Origin: Echinometra lucunter
Taxonomy: Eukaryota > Echinodermata > Echinoidea > Camarodonta > Echinometridae
Direction of reading: 5' to 3'
NCBI GenBank assembly: GCA_029962745.1
Contig: CM057155.1
Span: 34,040,233 to 34,104,232 of the forward strand
DNA: 64,000 nucleotides
Shown: piece by piece, positions 12,509 through 25,251 of the stretch
Numbering within the stretch: position 1 is the first letter of the stretch
How the letters are laid out: each line of letters begins with the position of its first letter
Position numbers and translations under genes: made by a program
The notes under the pieces: model-generated
What the model saw: the letters and a program-made list of their open reading frames with translations, nothing else
Databases searched by the model: none
What the model was told of the DNA's origin: nothing

Positions 12509-14003
12509 AAGGATGTGGGAGAGAGTCAGGTCATATATTTTTTCAGCGCTTCTCCCTCCCATTTCTTTCCACTTCCCTTCATGTATTTTCTGTTCTCTCG
12601 ATTTCTGTTGCGCCATTTGATTGGGGGAGGGGGGAGGTAAGTGCCCATCCCCCTACTGTCTCGATCAGCAGTGGTTTCGAAACGTGTATCGACCACAAGG
12701 TGTTTTGATTCAGTTCAAGTATAATGTATGACGGCATTTACAGGGAAAGTTAATGTATGCCTCGATTTCATCAATTATTCAATCACCATTCTCCACAGTG
12801 TAGCCTGATAACGAGATAGATAGTACATTCTAATTCCCACTCACATCATGTATGTTGTACATAATTGATGCCCGGTGATTACGCTTCATATCGGGAAGCA
12901 TCATTGGAGATATACACCAAAGTTCCGATAGCTGTACATCACAAACCTGGCAGTCAAATGTGTGCACTGACCAGAGGGCGACTTTAAAGGGCCACTATTA
13001 TGGAAAAGCAAGTTGTTCCCTTTTTGGGGAGGGGGGGGGGGGGATTGCCTGCAATGACCTTTTCCACATTTTGTTTTTCAAATTTCGTATAGCAACGCCT
13101 CTGTGCAAAGAACCTGGTTTTCTCAAGTTAAAGCTGTATTTTCATATATGTGCTTTTCAGCTTTAATCCTTCATGATTAATCACTGTTGTTATTAATGAA
13201 ACATTAACATAGTTTCACCTGAACATTATTGGAAGCCTAATTAACGATACTACATTTCTTGATATTACAGTGATTAATTTAGTGCCAACTGAAAGAAGAA
13301 AGAGGTTCCTTGTACCGAATGTTTAGTTTCGTGGTGTCAGCTTGCAGAGTAAAATGTCGCAACGAAAAAGATAATGTGAAAATAACAAATTTAAACATTT
13401 TAAAACTGACATATCGAGCGGTTTGAACTGCTGAAGGATAACCATTTGTATGTCATTCAACCATATTTTTCCAGGACGCGGCGGCGCTAAATCATATTGT
13501 TAATGTGTTTCACAAAGTGGTGGCAACCTCAGCACATTTTTGTCTATGTTGTCGAAAGAAAACGGTAATATTACACTAATATCCAATGTGTACACGCAAA
13601 CACAAAATCTTCTTAGTTAACGTTCTTATGTAAAAACATTATAGGTCATGTTTTTGAAAGCCTTTTACTACAAAGCTGAAATATAAAGATTATCTTCTTT
13701 GAAATCTCATTTCCATTGAAAAATCAAGCTCCCGTTAACGAACAGGTATCATTTCAATGTCAAAGCTATAGCAAGTGTCCTCATTATCGATGCACGTTGT
13801 GAACTGCCAACACTTTCCAAGGCCACGTTGTACCTCTTTTCGGCTACTGACAAACTGATTTAGTCATGGTTCAACAGTTCACAAGGCATTTTTTGTCTTA
13901 CATGCATGTAGGTGTCAAAACTGAGTCTGTTGTTTCTGACTTTACCAGAATGAATTGCCTTTACAATTTGTTTCACCAATTATAGGTACAACCATGCATC
14001 TGC

Positions 14004-14426
14004 CTTAACCCATTCATGACAGGAATTATTTAAAGCCTAATTTGATCAGCTTTTAATCCTCAAATTGGCAACACCAACATTTTTCTTTCATTGCTCCTTT
14101 TTTCTTATAAAACATCATGTATCTGAAATAAATATTAATTGACAGAATGTATGATGGGGGAGAAGTCAAAAAGTTGCCAATTTGCAGGGGAAAACGGTGA
14201 TTTTAAACTTTCTATCACATTGCCAATTTAAGGATTTTAATGCTTATTTTCCTTTTAAAAATTTTCAGCATCAATCAACGAATATTGATGCAACCAAAAT
14301 GGGCACAGTTTGTGTAGAATTTTTTTGCTCTTTCTGCTCATGTATTTGGTATGATTTTTAGGGCTTTGCATCAAAAGATATTAGGCCAAACCACAAAATG
14401 TGGACCTCTGTCATGAATGGGTTAAG
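14004..14426. mobile_element. Foldback element with CTTAACCCATTCATGACAG termini
   Basis: A terminal inverted repeat of about 19 bases (left CTTAACCCATTCATGACAG, right end the reverse complement) encloses a 380-base interior. The interior has further inverted words such as AAATTGGCAAC and GTTGCCAATTT. Non-coding and non-autonomous. Confidence 0.7.
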
Positions 14427-15280
14427 TGTGATTTGAACAAAGTGAACCTAGACATAAATCATTGAATTGATGCTGCAAATTACATTTTGTCATGAACTGT
14501 CATGAAATATCTCTATATCAATGTGCCTTTTTAAAAAATATAGCTGGTTTTATTTTGTGTAAAAATTCTATTTCATAAGCATGAATGTTCGGACCTATAT
14601 CGCAACGAACGAGCTGACTTTAGGAGCTACGACGAATTATGCTCATGTAGACATTTTCATTAAGGTCAATGTATATGTTTGAAATTCTTCTGTCTTCCCG
14701 ATTTTGTCTTTTCTCTCGCTACCGACAAAAACTGTTGTGTGGGCGTGCATATAAGGGTTTGTGTGAGTGGTGAGTGTGGGTGCGTGTATCTGTGACTGTG
14801 ATATACTACTGTCACATTTCAATTGCGCGTTGGATGTAAATGTCAACTGTCGTCGTGTATAACTATTGTGACGAATGACCGGTAGGTCTTTTGAATGCGG
14901 ACAGGTCGTCGGTGGCTTTCAACGTAAATGAGGATGATAATTAAGGGCTGTTACCATTTGTACATTTAAATCATGATAGGCAAATACTTTTAAAATGTTT
15001 TTTTATATTATTTTATTATTTTTTTATACTACATATATTTATATGTTTGAAAGAGAACAAAGTGCATACCTTTTTTCAAATAGGCAAACTAACAGTTGTG
15101 GCAACACATATGACTTGAGTTTGTTTTTAGATGGTATACGGCTCAATTTCTCTGAGTCGCATAACTCCTTTGGTTGATCGACAATTAAAGTGGAATATCC
15201 ATATTATGTACTGAATAAAGTAAGCAGGGTAATAGGTATATACATGAACTGAAGGATATACTTTTACGGAAAACACTTTT

Positions 15281-16310
15281 TCTTCTCTACAACAAGTTAA
15301 TTTTACCCCATTATTATGGAAACATGCATGCTATGGGGCTCTTCTTGTCCAAGTAAATTAAGGAAATTGTATATAATTATTACAAAAGAAATATTTCCGA
15401 TTTTGTAAACATACCAATAACTTAGCTTCATCTGCCCCAATTTTTACTTCCCAAAATACTCTCAATATTTTTGATATTCATGATTATGTTACTGCTATTT
15501 TTATGTTCAAATACAATGCTAATTTACTTCCTAAAGCATTTAAGGTCCCTTATTCGTATTTAGTTTTAATCTCCACTCCTATGGTACTCGACAGTACATA
15601 AAATTACCAGTTCTGTTATAACGAAATCGTTCCCACCATGGTGCTTTAATTTGGAATGATATGGATCCTCAACTAAAAAAAAAAAAAAAAAAAAATGAAA
15701 TCACAGCATTCAAAAGAAAATATGAAAACACCTTATTTAATCACCATGTTAAATAATTGGTCTCATGACTATTCTATTCTGTTCTTTTCTATTCTATTCT
15801 ATTCTATTCTGTTCTATCTATTCCATTCTATTCTATTCTATTCTTTTTCTTTTCTTTTCTTTTCTATTCTGTACTGCTTATCTTCAACGGTATTGGTTAA
15901 TTCTTGGTTCGTCATTGTTAAGTTTGTAGTTATTTGCAGATAATTACAAAAAAGGTTTGATGTAATTTGTAGTTATGTTCATTGTTTTTAATGGTGGGCT
16001 CCCACTTTTATTTCAAGCACTTATGCTTTTAGATATAGGAATCCCATCATCCCGTCATCTGTTTTGTTTTTGTTTTGTTTTTGCTTTGTTGTTGTTTTAT
16101 ATGTTATTTTGAGTTTTTAATTTAGTAATTTTATTTTGAAGGACCCCAAGGAAAAACAGTGATGTTACATAAATATCGCTGAAATTGGGCTTTCCTCAGA
16201 TTTGTTATCTTTTGATTTTTATATTTTGTATTCATAATATTTGTATATAATTTGTTCTTTGCATATGTTCTTTTTATTTATTCTGGAATAAAGACAATGC
16301 TTAAAGTTGT
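15281..16310 (+). pseudogene. Decayed non-LTR retrotransposon (LINE) 3' end
   Basis: Stitching short frames gives the C-terminal signature of CR1/L2/Rex-type reverse transcriptases. It includes a segment like LNIFDIHDYVTAIFMFKYN followed by LLPKAF, then HHGALIWND, then EITAFKRKYENTLFNHH. Frames are broken by stops and by a 21-base poly-A insertion at 15675-15695. A (TTCTA)n array and a T-rich 3' untranslated tail with AATAAA follow near 16290. It lies inside FBXL16 intron 1 in sense orientation and is inactive. Confidence 0.65.
15776..15868. repeat. (TTCTA)n minisatellite
   Basis: Tandem TTCTA pentamers with some TTCTG variants, inside the LINE remnant. Confidence 0.9.
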
Positions 16311-17858
16311 GTTATGTATTTAATATTTTTTCAAATGAATGATGAATAAAACTGACTTGAATAAGTATTTTTCTGACTTTTTTAGTTCATTAAGATACTG
16401 AACTATGTTATTGTAGAATATTTCTAGCGAATACTATTTCTGAAGGATTGTGATGATGCGGCTTCCATCTCAACTCTTGGCTACTAATACTGCAACTACT
16501 ACTGCTGCTATATATACTACTGCCACCACCACGCCAACATCAAGGCATCAACAATTACCACCACTACGACCACAAGTACCACAGGAGATAAAATCACAGA
16601 GCAATGAACATGAATGCTTTTCCAAACCCATTAGTATTCTTTACGGCAATATGCATGATGAAGTTTTCTATCCCAGCCTCAAATCTTATGAAAACCTCTT
16701 GAAATCGACAAGGAGAATTCCTGGAATGTGATATTGAAAGCTTGAACGTTCGTTTATGTTTGACAGTGGCAAACGAACTAGGTCTGCAAGAATGTTTAAA
16801 ATGACAGGAATCTACCCCTAATGTAATCTTGGCAATGCCTTTTCATAATGATAAAATTAATAAAACTGCTTCAATTTGCACAAAGAAGCGGGCCCTTGTA
16901 TCACCTTCAGTGGGAAGAATCTCGTTTTAGTTACTTTTAGTTCTACATCTTGAAACGTGTAATTAGGTCTACTTATAGGGCTGTTGCATATTATGTACTA
17001 TTTTACAATATTTAAAAATGGTTTCATTTGTAATTTTGTATACAGAATACCAATCTGTTTATATACAAAACACAATGTAGTATAAAAATGTGTTACATGC
17101 CTTTACGATAAGTGATAAATTGCTGCACGTTAATGCTTATATGACGACACAATCGCTTAGAAATCATAAATCTCAAATGATGTGGGATAATGATGGCTAG
17201 TCGAATATCGAGTACTGAGTAGCGTTTTTTATTTCTTCTGTAAATATTTCACACTGAGTCTTCCTTTCCATCACAAATAATGTATTTCATGTATAGCTTC
17301 AATATAGCTGAGATAGATGCATTGTGAATGGTCTCTAATCAGGGCTTCATTAAAGGAGGAAAGAAAGATGTCTCGGGTGTCAAATTAGCCGGATAATGAT
17401 CCCTCCGTGTGAAGTGATCATCTTACTGTAGAATAATGAAAAGGATGACGGAAAGCATCACTTCATCACGTTCTAGAATTTACCTAGACGGCAGAACAAA
17501 GAAGTAATGCCATTAATGCCAATAATGATAGGAACAGAAAGATACCGCTGCTAATGTGAAATCTATCCACCCTATCACATGCCCCTTGTTTTGTTTACAT
17601 TTTGCGACGTAATCTTCCCGCCACGAAACGTGTGCTTAGATTATGCATAGCGATCGTGTTAGCATTGTCATTACCTTTTCATACTACGTGTAGTACATAC
17701 ACACATTACGGCCATGCGTGTATTTTCGGCAACACATAAACACACACACGCGCGCACACCCACTGGTTCCTCCAGGGAGCAAAATGGAGAAGACCGGGGA
17801 TATACTGCGAGAGAGGCTTAGAGCATCCCATTATGTAGCGCCAAGTGTCTGGGGATGC

Positions 17859-17892
17859 GTTGCTATGACAACAAGCAAGTCTATTGACGTCA
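17859..17892. promoter_or_regulatory. X-box-like motif next to a CRE octamer
   Basis: GTTGCTATGACAAC (17859-17872) resembles the RFX X-box. A perfect TGACGTCA follows 12 bases later at 17885-17892. The pair sits in a CpG-richer island of roughly 17750-17960. Adjacent RFX and CREB sites are a known composite in vertebrate promoters (X1-X2 of MHC class II). Here it is only a motif-based enhancer candidate within FBXL16 intron 1. Confidence 0.4.
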
Positions 17893-18432
17893 TCAGGGCC
17901 TAAAAAGCGAGCATCCCTCAATATTGACATTTTGGGCGCTGAAGGTTGGAAAGATGGAGGTGAAAGCTTGCCCATCGTTCATGTCAAGGGTTCTATGTAT
18001 CGTCTTGGTTGTAAATGCTTCAACATTCTTTGGCCATAACATCTGTTCAGTTTAGTTTCCTTACCTGCTGTAGTTCAAAATATGTATCTTTCAGAAAAAT
18101 GTTAAACTTGAACAATCTTTTTAAATTCATTTTCAAGATGTTAACATTCAAGATGAAATGTATTTTATATCTAAAATTATGGCAATTCATAATTTTCCTG
18201 TCAAAACATTTTTAAGGACTTTGAAAAAACTCGTGTTAATTCAACAAGCATTCACGGTTTTGTTTTCTTGTTGGTCTTTGTTTTGCATTGATATCAAGAG
18301 CTATTTACCTGTTCACTTAACACTCACAAACACCAACACCTTCTCTCCCCCTACAATTGCTTCTATTACATACATCCCCTTTATCCCTCTCTCACTGCAC
18401 CACCACATGCATAAATACGCCCCATACCTTTG

Positions 18433-18687
18433 ATGCTTTTAGACCAAACTGGCGACACTAATTCCATTTATAGGACACAGTATAACCGCTCGATATCTAA
18501 GCGAATTTGCGAGTGTAATAGATGTGGTTGGATAATACCGTCAGGGGAGCCATATAGCAAGGCGGATAGTGCATACCGGTGTCATGCCAAATGTATGGAA
18601 ATTGAGTGGATAGGGAGGGAGAAATATCAAAACACACGCATGATTTACCGGATAAATGTCAGAGGTTTTATACGCCAAGTTGAGTAA
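18433..18687 (+). other. 84-codon open frame with a zinc-finger-like Cys/His pattern
   Basis: The frame contains CNRCGWIIPSGEPY followed by YRCHAKC, that is C-x2-C, about 19 residues, H-x2-C, a spacing seen in small treble-clef/zinc-ribbon domains. Unlike most short frames here it is not simple sequence. No promoter, splice sites or homologue can be named, and it lies inside FBXL16 intron 1. It could be a relic exon, a nested small gene or chance. Function is not assigned. Confidence 0.2.
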
Positions 18688-20216
18688 CGGCAAGCAGTGT
18701 ATTGTGTATGGGTTAAGTTAAGGTTGACTTTTTAGGTTGATAAACGCGAGGGAGCAGGGGAATGGTGGGCTGATTACTGACGTGATATACCCCTCTCTCA
18801 CAGAAAAAAATGCCATCTAATTGGCTCAGTTTCCTTCAGCAGTCCCCCCACCACCATCTATCCAGCTTGTTCTTCCATCATTACCACACAAGGGGGGGGG
18901 GGGGGTATGTACCCATGACGCTATGTCGCTGATGGCTCGGTGAGATTCACATCAAGAAAGGTGTGCTCTTGGTACCCTAAATGACAGAAAAATATGTAAA
19001 TCATATTAACAACTAGCATCTAAACCATTATCAAGCTTATTTTGTTTAATACTCAAATTAAGTAGAAAAAATACAAAAGCCTAGTCTCCTGCGAATATTC
19101 AACTGAAGTCAGCTGAATGTGGCAGAATATCTTTGTGTGTTACTTTACAGGCTTTTAGCTTCTTTAGTCTTGTTGATTGTTCATATGCAATGTTTTGCAC
19201 TAAGGTCACCTTGAAGCATGAGGTACATGTATGATTCCGTCAAGGAGCAATTGTTACGTCATCATTTCGGGTTAGAGATTATGATTCTTGTGGCTTGCAT
19301 TATACTGTCATACAAGACCTTACACGTCATATTACTATTTACTTAGTCTCATGCTTCGTTTAGTCTGGTCATTGGCGTGATGAGTAATATTTGTTCTCTT
19401 CTTTATAATTTCAAAAAAAAAAAAAAAATCTGGATATTTCATTAATCAGACTGTGCTAATTATTTCAGAGTGTTCTTATGGCATATAGGATGTATTTTAG
19501 GTAGACAAGCAACGGATTATACAAAGTTTGGAATACGCTAATAATCATATATATCCAGACTTCGTGGTTTGCTTTGATTCAGTAATCACAGCAGAATTTA
19601 AATTCATCTTCATATTATTCAAGGAAAGCTTATGCATGAACTTTTGTGTTAGGATGTGTGGGTGCGTGTGTGTAAGCACGCACTGCAATGTACTAGATTA
19701 TGGGCCGAGCTTCATGATACTCTGTGCCTTATTCTTCATCAGCTGTTGTCCAAATTTCCTCAAGAACTGAAATACAAATATATATTTTTAGAGAATAGTT
19801 AGATAGTATAGTGCAAAAGTATTAAATTACCAAATTATATCCCTGGGAACTCACAAACAAACGTAATGAAAAATATAATTTTAGTATCGAAATAAACACA
19901 ACAGAATAAACTCTATACTGAAACCGAGTCACTAAGCAAAGATATAAGAGCTCTAACATAACTTGAGAACTTGATATTTGATGCCTATAGTAATCTCGCT
20001 GAAATAGATATCTATGTTTTATTACACAGTATACTGATATCATAATGATAAAATTACGGTGCTATTTTAAGCTTGTTTATTGCTGAGCTGTCTAGCTGCA
20101 GTGTTTGCGACTCGACACTCATCGAGATATATTTAGAATCCCGGGAGGGAAACTCGACCTGGAACTGAGGCAAATATTCTACGTCTCAGATTCATATACT
20201 CTCTTAGCTGCTCACC

Positions 20217-20640
20217 CCCTCTCCCTCGCTTTTCTTTTCTCTCTCTTTCTCTCTCTCCCCCTCTCTTTTTTCTCTTTCTCTCCTCTCTCTTTCTCTCCTC
20301 TCTCTTTCTCTCCTTTCTCTTTCTCTCCTCTCTCTTTCTCTCCTCTCTCTTTCTCTCCTCTCTCTTTCTCTCCTCTCTCTTTCTCTCCTCTCTGTTTCTC
20401 TCCTCTCTCTTTCTCTCCTCTCTCTTTCTCTCCTCTCTCTTTCTCTCCTCTCTCTTTTTCTCCTCTCTCTTTCTCTCCTCTCTCTTTCTCTCCTCTCTCT
20501 TTCTCTCCTCTCTCTTTCTCTCCTCTCTCTTTCTCTCCTCTCTGTTTCTCTCCTCTCTGTTTCTCTCCTCTCTGTTTCTCTCCTCTCTCTTTTTCTCCTC
20601 TCTCTTTCTCTCCTCTCTCTTTCTCTCTTATTCTCTCTCT
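20217..20640. repeat. 15-bp pyrimidine minisatellite
   Basis: About 24 tandem copies of a 15-base unit close to CTCTCTTTCTCTCCT, with a few variants (CTGTTT, CTTTTT) distributed along the array. Because 15 is divisible by three, all frames stay open and give a spurious FSPLS repeat protein on + and an RERER-type protein on -. Neither is a gene. Confidence 0.95.
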
Positions 20641-21602
20641 GCATTATACATCTCTATCTCTAGTGCGAAATTGCTCGTCCCTTTTTTTTTTTGCTATTTC
20701 ACTGTATCACGCGTTTTATGTTTAAAATATCGTAGCTGAACGAGCCATGAACTATTCATGTAGTAACCTACTGGAGTAATATTGATTTTCAAAGTAAATC
20801 ATGAGCAGCGAAGTAGAAGAGTGACACTAAAAACCAACATTTAATAATCTTGACATTGACAATTATACACCTTTCGACCTTGGTTCTTCTCCGTACCAGA
20901 CATGAAAATGTCTTCTACTATTCGTCTTATCTGCTCATATTATGTAGAGGCCAGCTCAGACATGGCAATGACGTCTCACAGGCCTTCCCTATTAAGAAAA
21001 AGTGTATTATAAAGAAAGTGTGTATGTAAAAAAAGCCACTGTGTAACATAATTTTCATCTTTTTATTGTCATCTTTAATCACAGAAATTGTATCATTATA
21101 AAAGTCACTTATACGGGACTTCTTATAATGTTATGAATATTGAATATATATTGATATATAATTGTAGTGATAAGGATTGATATCAAAATGATCATAACAA
21201 TGTATAGTGCTCATAATGCTCATATTTTGATCCTCAAGGTAGATTTAAGTGGGTGGTTATAAGATATTAGTTATACAAAACTTTATAAACATCAGCAGAA
21301 ATGAATATGACCTGGCATTAGTTTATATTTTAGTTCTTCAAATACGTTCAACAGTAAGGAATACCAATTATCAAGTAGGAATCAGCCATCACGCCATTTA
21401 TGCAAGGTCATTAAAATGGATACCACACTGATTGTTTCTAGTGTTTTCTGTAAGTCATGCTATTCGACAGGTTGGTTTTCAGGTGACAATTGAGAAAATT
21501 TTGGAGCCGGAGGGTTTATGTTGTCCCTTCGATTGATATTGATTCTGCTGAGATAATCTATAATAGAATAATTCATGAATAATTCATGAACCAAACGAAA
21601 GT

Positions 21603-21606
<4 letters not shown>

Positions 21607-21635
<29 letters not shown>

Positions 21636-21657
21636 AGAGAGAGAGAGAGAGAGAGGG
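21607..21657. repeat. Poly-T followed by (GA)n
   Basis: A run of about 28 T followed by GA repeats. This may be the poly-A end of a retroposed sequence on the - strand, but no body is recognisable. Confidence 0.7.
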
Positions 21658-21782
21658 AGGTTTCTTCTTAAAAGATGTTTATTGCTGCATATCTGCTATC
21701 CGTATTTTGACTGTGAAACGAAGTAAAAGAGGGAAAAAAGTAACCTAGCTCTTTGGCCGCCGGCATCGCATCACGGATGATG

Positions 21783-21796
21783 ATTGCCATGGCAAC
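21783..21796. promoter_or_regulatory. X-box-like motif ATTGCCATGGCAAC
   Basis: It differs from the palindromic RFX site GTTGCCATGGCAAC only at the first base and lies in a CpG-richer patch (21750-21800) of FBXL16 intron 1. Confidence 0.35.
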
Positions 21797-22854
21797 GCCG
21801 ATAAGGAGAATGGTATTTCAAACGTCTCCAGTTCTCGCGATTATTTTTATTTTAAGAATAGTAGCTAGTGTTTATTGGTGTCCAGGTGTGACACCTTGTT
21901 GATAGCAATAATCGTTTCTGTTTATTGCTGCAAACACGTTCTTCACGATTTTGATTAAAGATAAGATTTCAAACATATATTTGGAGTTTTTGACAGAACG
22001 GTTTTAGTGATAAAAAAAAAAATTTTTGTGCCCGATTAAAGTAGGGAAATGCGTAGAAGATCTTAGTTTTCTTTGTCTTTGAAGTTTGAAGGGATGATTG
22101 TTAAAACGGTTTCTTGATGATAATAGGCCTGCCATAGGATTGTGATAAAAAGAATATCACTCGGCGGTTTGATCCAAGACTGACAAAAAGAAAATCATAA
22201 TGAACAAATAAGTATAAAGTAATGGGGAAAAGAATGGATTTGCATATTTCATGTTAACCGTTCTCAGGACCATAACATCTGTATTGGTTACTGTTTTGAT
22301 GATCATGACTGTGGAATGTTGTCTGCGCGTATTTTGTCTTGTAGTCGGTATTTATACAACATGTACAACTAATCAGTATGTTTCATATTCCAATATTCTG
22401 CTGTCGTTCCTTACATTCTTCATTGACAGAGGATCAACACACTGCAGATGCAGCGTACAGAGACGTGCATGTTTTTTGCTTTGTTACAGCCTTGAAGTCC
22501 AAGACATATAAGCACTTCAGAAGATATCATACAACGGATCAAAAGTTGCTTATCGTTATCCATTAACAGGTAATCCCCTGCAGTCTTTATAGGATCCACT
22601 GACACGTTCTAAACTGATCCTGTCACTGGAAACGCATTAACATCAGTTTATTCTCGTAATGCAGAGGAATTGGAGTCCATTTTTTTCGGAATCATGATAG
22701 GGATCGCGTCGTTTTGGAATTGAATCCACATCAAAATTACTGGAATTCCCTCGAAAGAAGTGGTTTGGATTCCACTACTTTGAGCTTAGATTCTGCTCCT
22801 TGACGAAATGAGCCATATAGTGTGTCTGTCTTTGTATGATTCCTCAAAGATTAG

Positions 22855-23105
22855 GGGCGGATCCTGGATTTTGTAAGAAGCACAAATCTCAGAAATATTT
22901 TCTGACACGCAGAAAAAAATATCGAGCAAAGTCTCTCTGTCCTCGCAAGGAGAAAACGGTCATCACACATTTTGGGGTATCTTTGTCCCTCCAAATTCTC
23001 TGATGAGCAAGAAAAAACACCCCCTCCCCCAAAAAAGACCCCCCTTTCTGGTATGACCCTTTAAAAAGCGGGCTTCCACCTAGTATGTACTCCTGCACAT
23101 AGGGG
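22855..23105. repeat. Interspersed repeat with GGGGCGGATCCTGG end
   Basis: Sequence starting GGGGCGGATCCTGGATTTTG and rich in CCCCCTCCCCC / CCCCC runs. Similar GGATCCGCCCCTGG ends occur at 63690-63715, and an ACCGCCCCTGC end at 42958-42968, so this is likely an interspersed element. Its borders are approximate. Confidence 0.4.
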
Positions 23106-23576
23106 AAAACCCATGTCGAGGGAAAATAAAAAATGCAGAGGTAGCGTCTGCACTACGGATGGCATAAGAAATGCGATCTTAGCAAGATGTGGAGTTACGG
23201 TGGAATCAATAACTACCGGGTACATGTGCTGACGTATGCGTGCACGTCGAGAGGAACGGCTTTTGACCTCCTGGTATTAAATAGCCTGGCACTTCAAGGT
23301 GCCTGGTATCGGTCCACATACGGTGTTGTGTCATTGTGTGTATATAAATGCGTTACGATTTTGCTTTCCAATGAAAAACTAACTCTGTTGACATGAGTGG
23401 CCCTAGAACAGTAATTTTGGTAACCCACGTTTAGTCACTTTTTTGTTATAGTCGCTGATTTCATTTACCTACTGAATCCACATAGTTACAGGCTAGGCTA
23501 GATTTCATGTTCCTTGTACATCATGCATATAACTCTAGTCTAATTATTGTCACTTATATTAGTGCAGTTGTACAGT

Positions 23577-23741
23577 TCTGGAGCCAGTAACACAAAGGTT
23601 TGCGATCAATCGCAAAATTAAAACAACCATTCTGATTGGTCCAGGGTCACATTTTTGAACGAGATGTGCACTAAACAATGGTCTTGACTGGCTGTTACGA
23701 CTTTGCGATTGATTACAAATCTTTGTGTTACGGGGCCCTGG
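23577..23741. mobile_element. Foldback element, TTGCGATT family (copy 1)
   Basis: The left arm AGTAACACAAAGGTTTGCGA matches the right arm inverted (ATCTTTGTGTTACGGGGCCC). The centre contains CTGATTGGTCC. Related copies are near 24832-24970 and 51938-52091. Confidence 0.65.
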
Positions 23742-24831
23742 TCTCGTCATCCTAACAACACATCGGCCATGTTATGTGCACTCAGCCATTTCTCCTTTCT
23801 TTCTCCCTCTCTACCTCTATTGCTTTTACTCTCTTTAATCTCTAGTTCTCTCTTTTTGTTTTTTGTTTTTGTTCTCTCTCTCTATCCGTCTTCTTCCGTC
23901 TGTCTACCTCTTTCCCCCTCTTCTGATCTATCCCTCCTCTGTCTCTCTCACTCCATGACGACAGCTGAATGAATCATCAAAGAGACTAATTAATCTCGAG
24001 ACAAAGCAAGCATATTCCCCCTTCTATACTCGATCGTTGCCAATCTATTTTTGTGTTATCGGTCCCAGCGGCGCTCTCTGACGCTGTAGTACAGGGATTT
24101 CTCAGCCCCGAAGCCCCCTTTCTTCAACATTTTCTGGCACTTTTATTTCCTGATGTGTTTGGTTTCCATGGAATTAATGAAAATTTCGCTTATTTAATTG
24201 CTGTTTTATCATTTCCAAGTATATTGTGCAATTATTGTACCTCCTATTCTTCAGTCTGTTATGAAAATAAAAGGGTTGTGTTCATTGCTTGATTTTATGC
24301 ATGAGCCTCAAGGAGAAAACACTCTCGAACTATATAATATGATAATAAATATTTGCCAAATGTTTTTTGTCGTAAATGTGCTTTGCTGTTTATTGATAAT
24401 CACGTATACCCCTCTCATACCCCTTTGAAATAAATCGAGTGATTGACTCATGTCTGTTCTTAGAGATGCAGGCTGATATCTGTATATCCAAGGGTATTGT
24501 CAAATGACCAGACGCTCTTATTTTCATGCATGCCTTCAGCTTCTACACCCAGTGGCCCCATCCCGTATATCCACTGACCCGAGGCAATCACTGCGTATGC
24601 AGGAGCACGTTTTCCCAGAAGCAGAGGCGTAAACATTAGGGAGATGGCGGCCATTAAGGCCTTCCGAGCTTTGTGATTAGATCCCTCATGCATCATTCCT
24701 ATAAATGATGTGATGAACCGAGGTCAAGGATGAAACGTTAAAAAGTGCATCTCATCATCCCTGTAATCCTGTCAAGTGCAGCTGCATTCTTTTCGTAAAT
24801 TTGTTTGTTCGTGTTTTTTTTTTCATAACTG

Positions 24832-24970
24832 TGCCTCGTCTTCTAAAGAGTTGCGATTAGTTTCAAAGTGATCGCAACTTGGATTCATTTGCAACTCTTA
24901 TCTCTCTAGTACAGGGTTGCGATGGATTTCAAGCTGCGATCCATTTGAATCGCATGCAAAGACGAGGCCC
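24832..24970. mobile_element. Foldback element, TTGCGATT family (copy 2)
   Basis: Ends GCCTCGTCTT and AAGACGAGGC are inverted copies (the right arm has AAAGACGAGGCC). The interior holds several TTGCGAT/ATCGCAA words. Non-coding. Confidence 0.65.
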
Positions 24971-24991
24971 AAATTTATTCAGCTAACACTT

Positions 24992-25251
24992 CACTCTCAG
25001 ACAAAAAATGGTGCTGATTAGAACCTTTTCTTGTCCCACGTTTGGAACCTTGAAAGGTTCTTCAAAGAACCATCAAATGTTCTCTGAAGGGTTCTAAAGT
25101 GGTCTTTATATAGAACCATAATTGTACAACACTAACCTTTTGGGGGTTTTGAAAATAATTATATAATGAAAGACCCTTTATAGAACTCCTTTTCTGTAGG
25201 GTTCTAAATAGGGAAAAAAAGAGTTCTAAGTGGCACATTTTTCTTAGAGTG
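24992..25251. mobile_element. MITE with CACTCT termini (copy 3)
   Basis: Left end CACTCTCAGACAAAAAATGG, right end TTTTTCTTAGAGTG. The interior contains many GGTTCT / AGAACC words facing one another. It is more diverged than copies 1, 2 and 4. Confidence 0.7.

Noticed and set aside
20105..20725. 206-codon frame with FSPLS repeats (and the RERER frame opposite)
   Set aside because: It is the translation of a 15-bp CT minisatellite; the period divisible by three keeps frames open.
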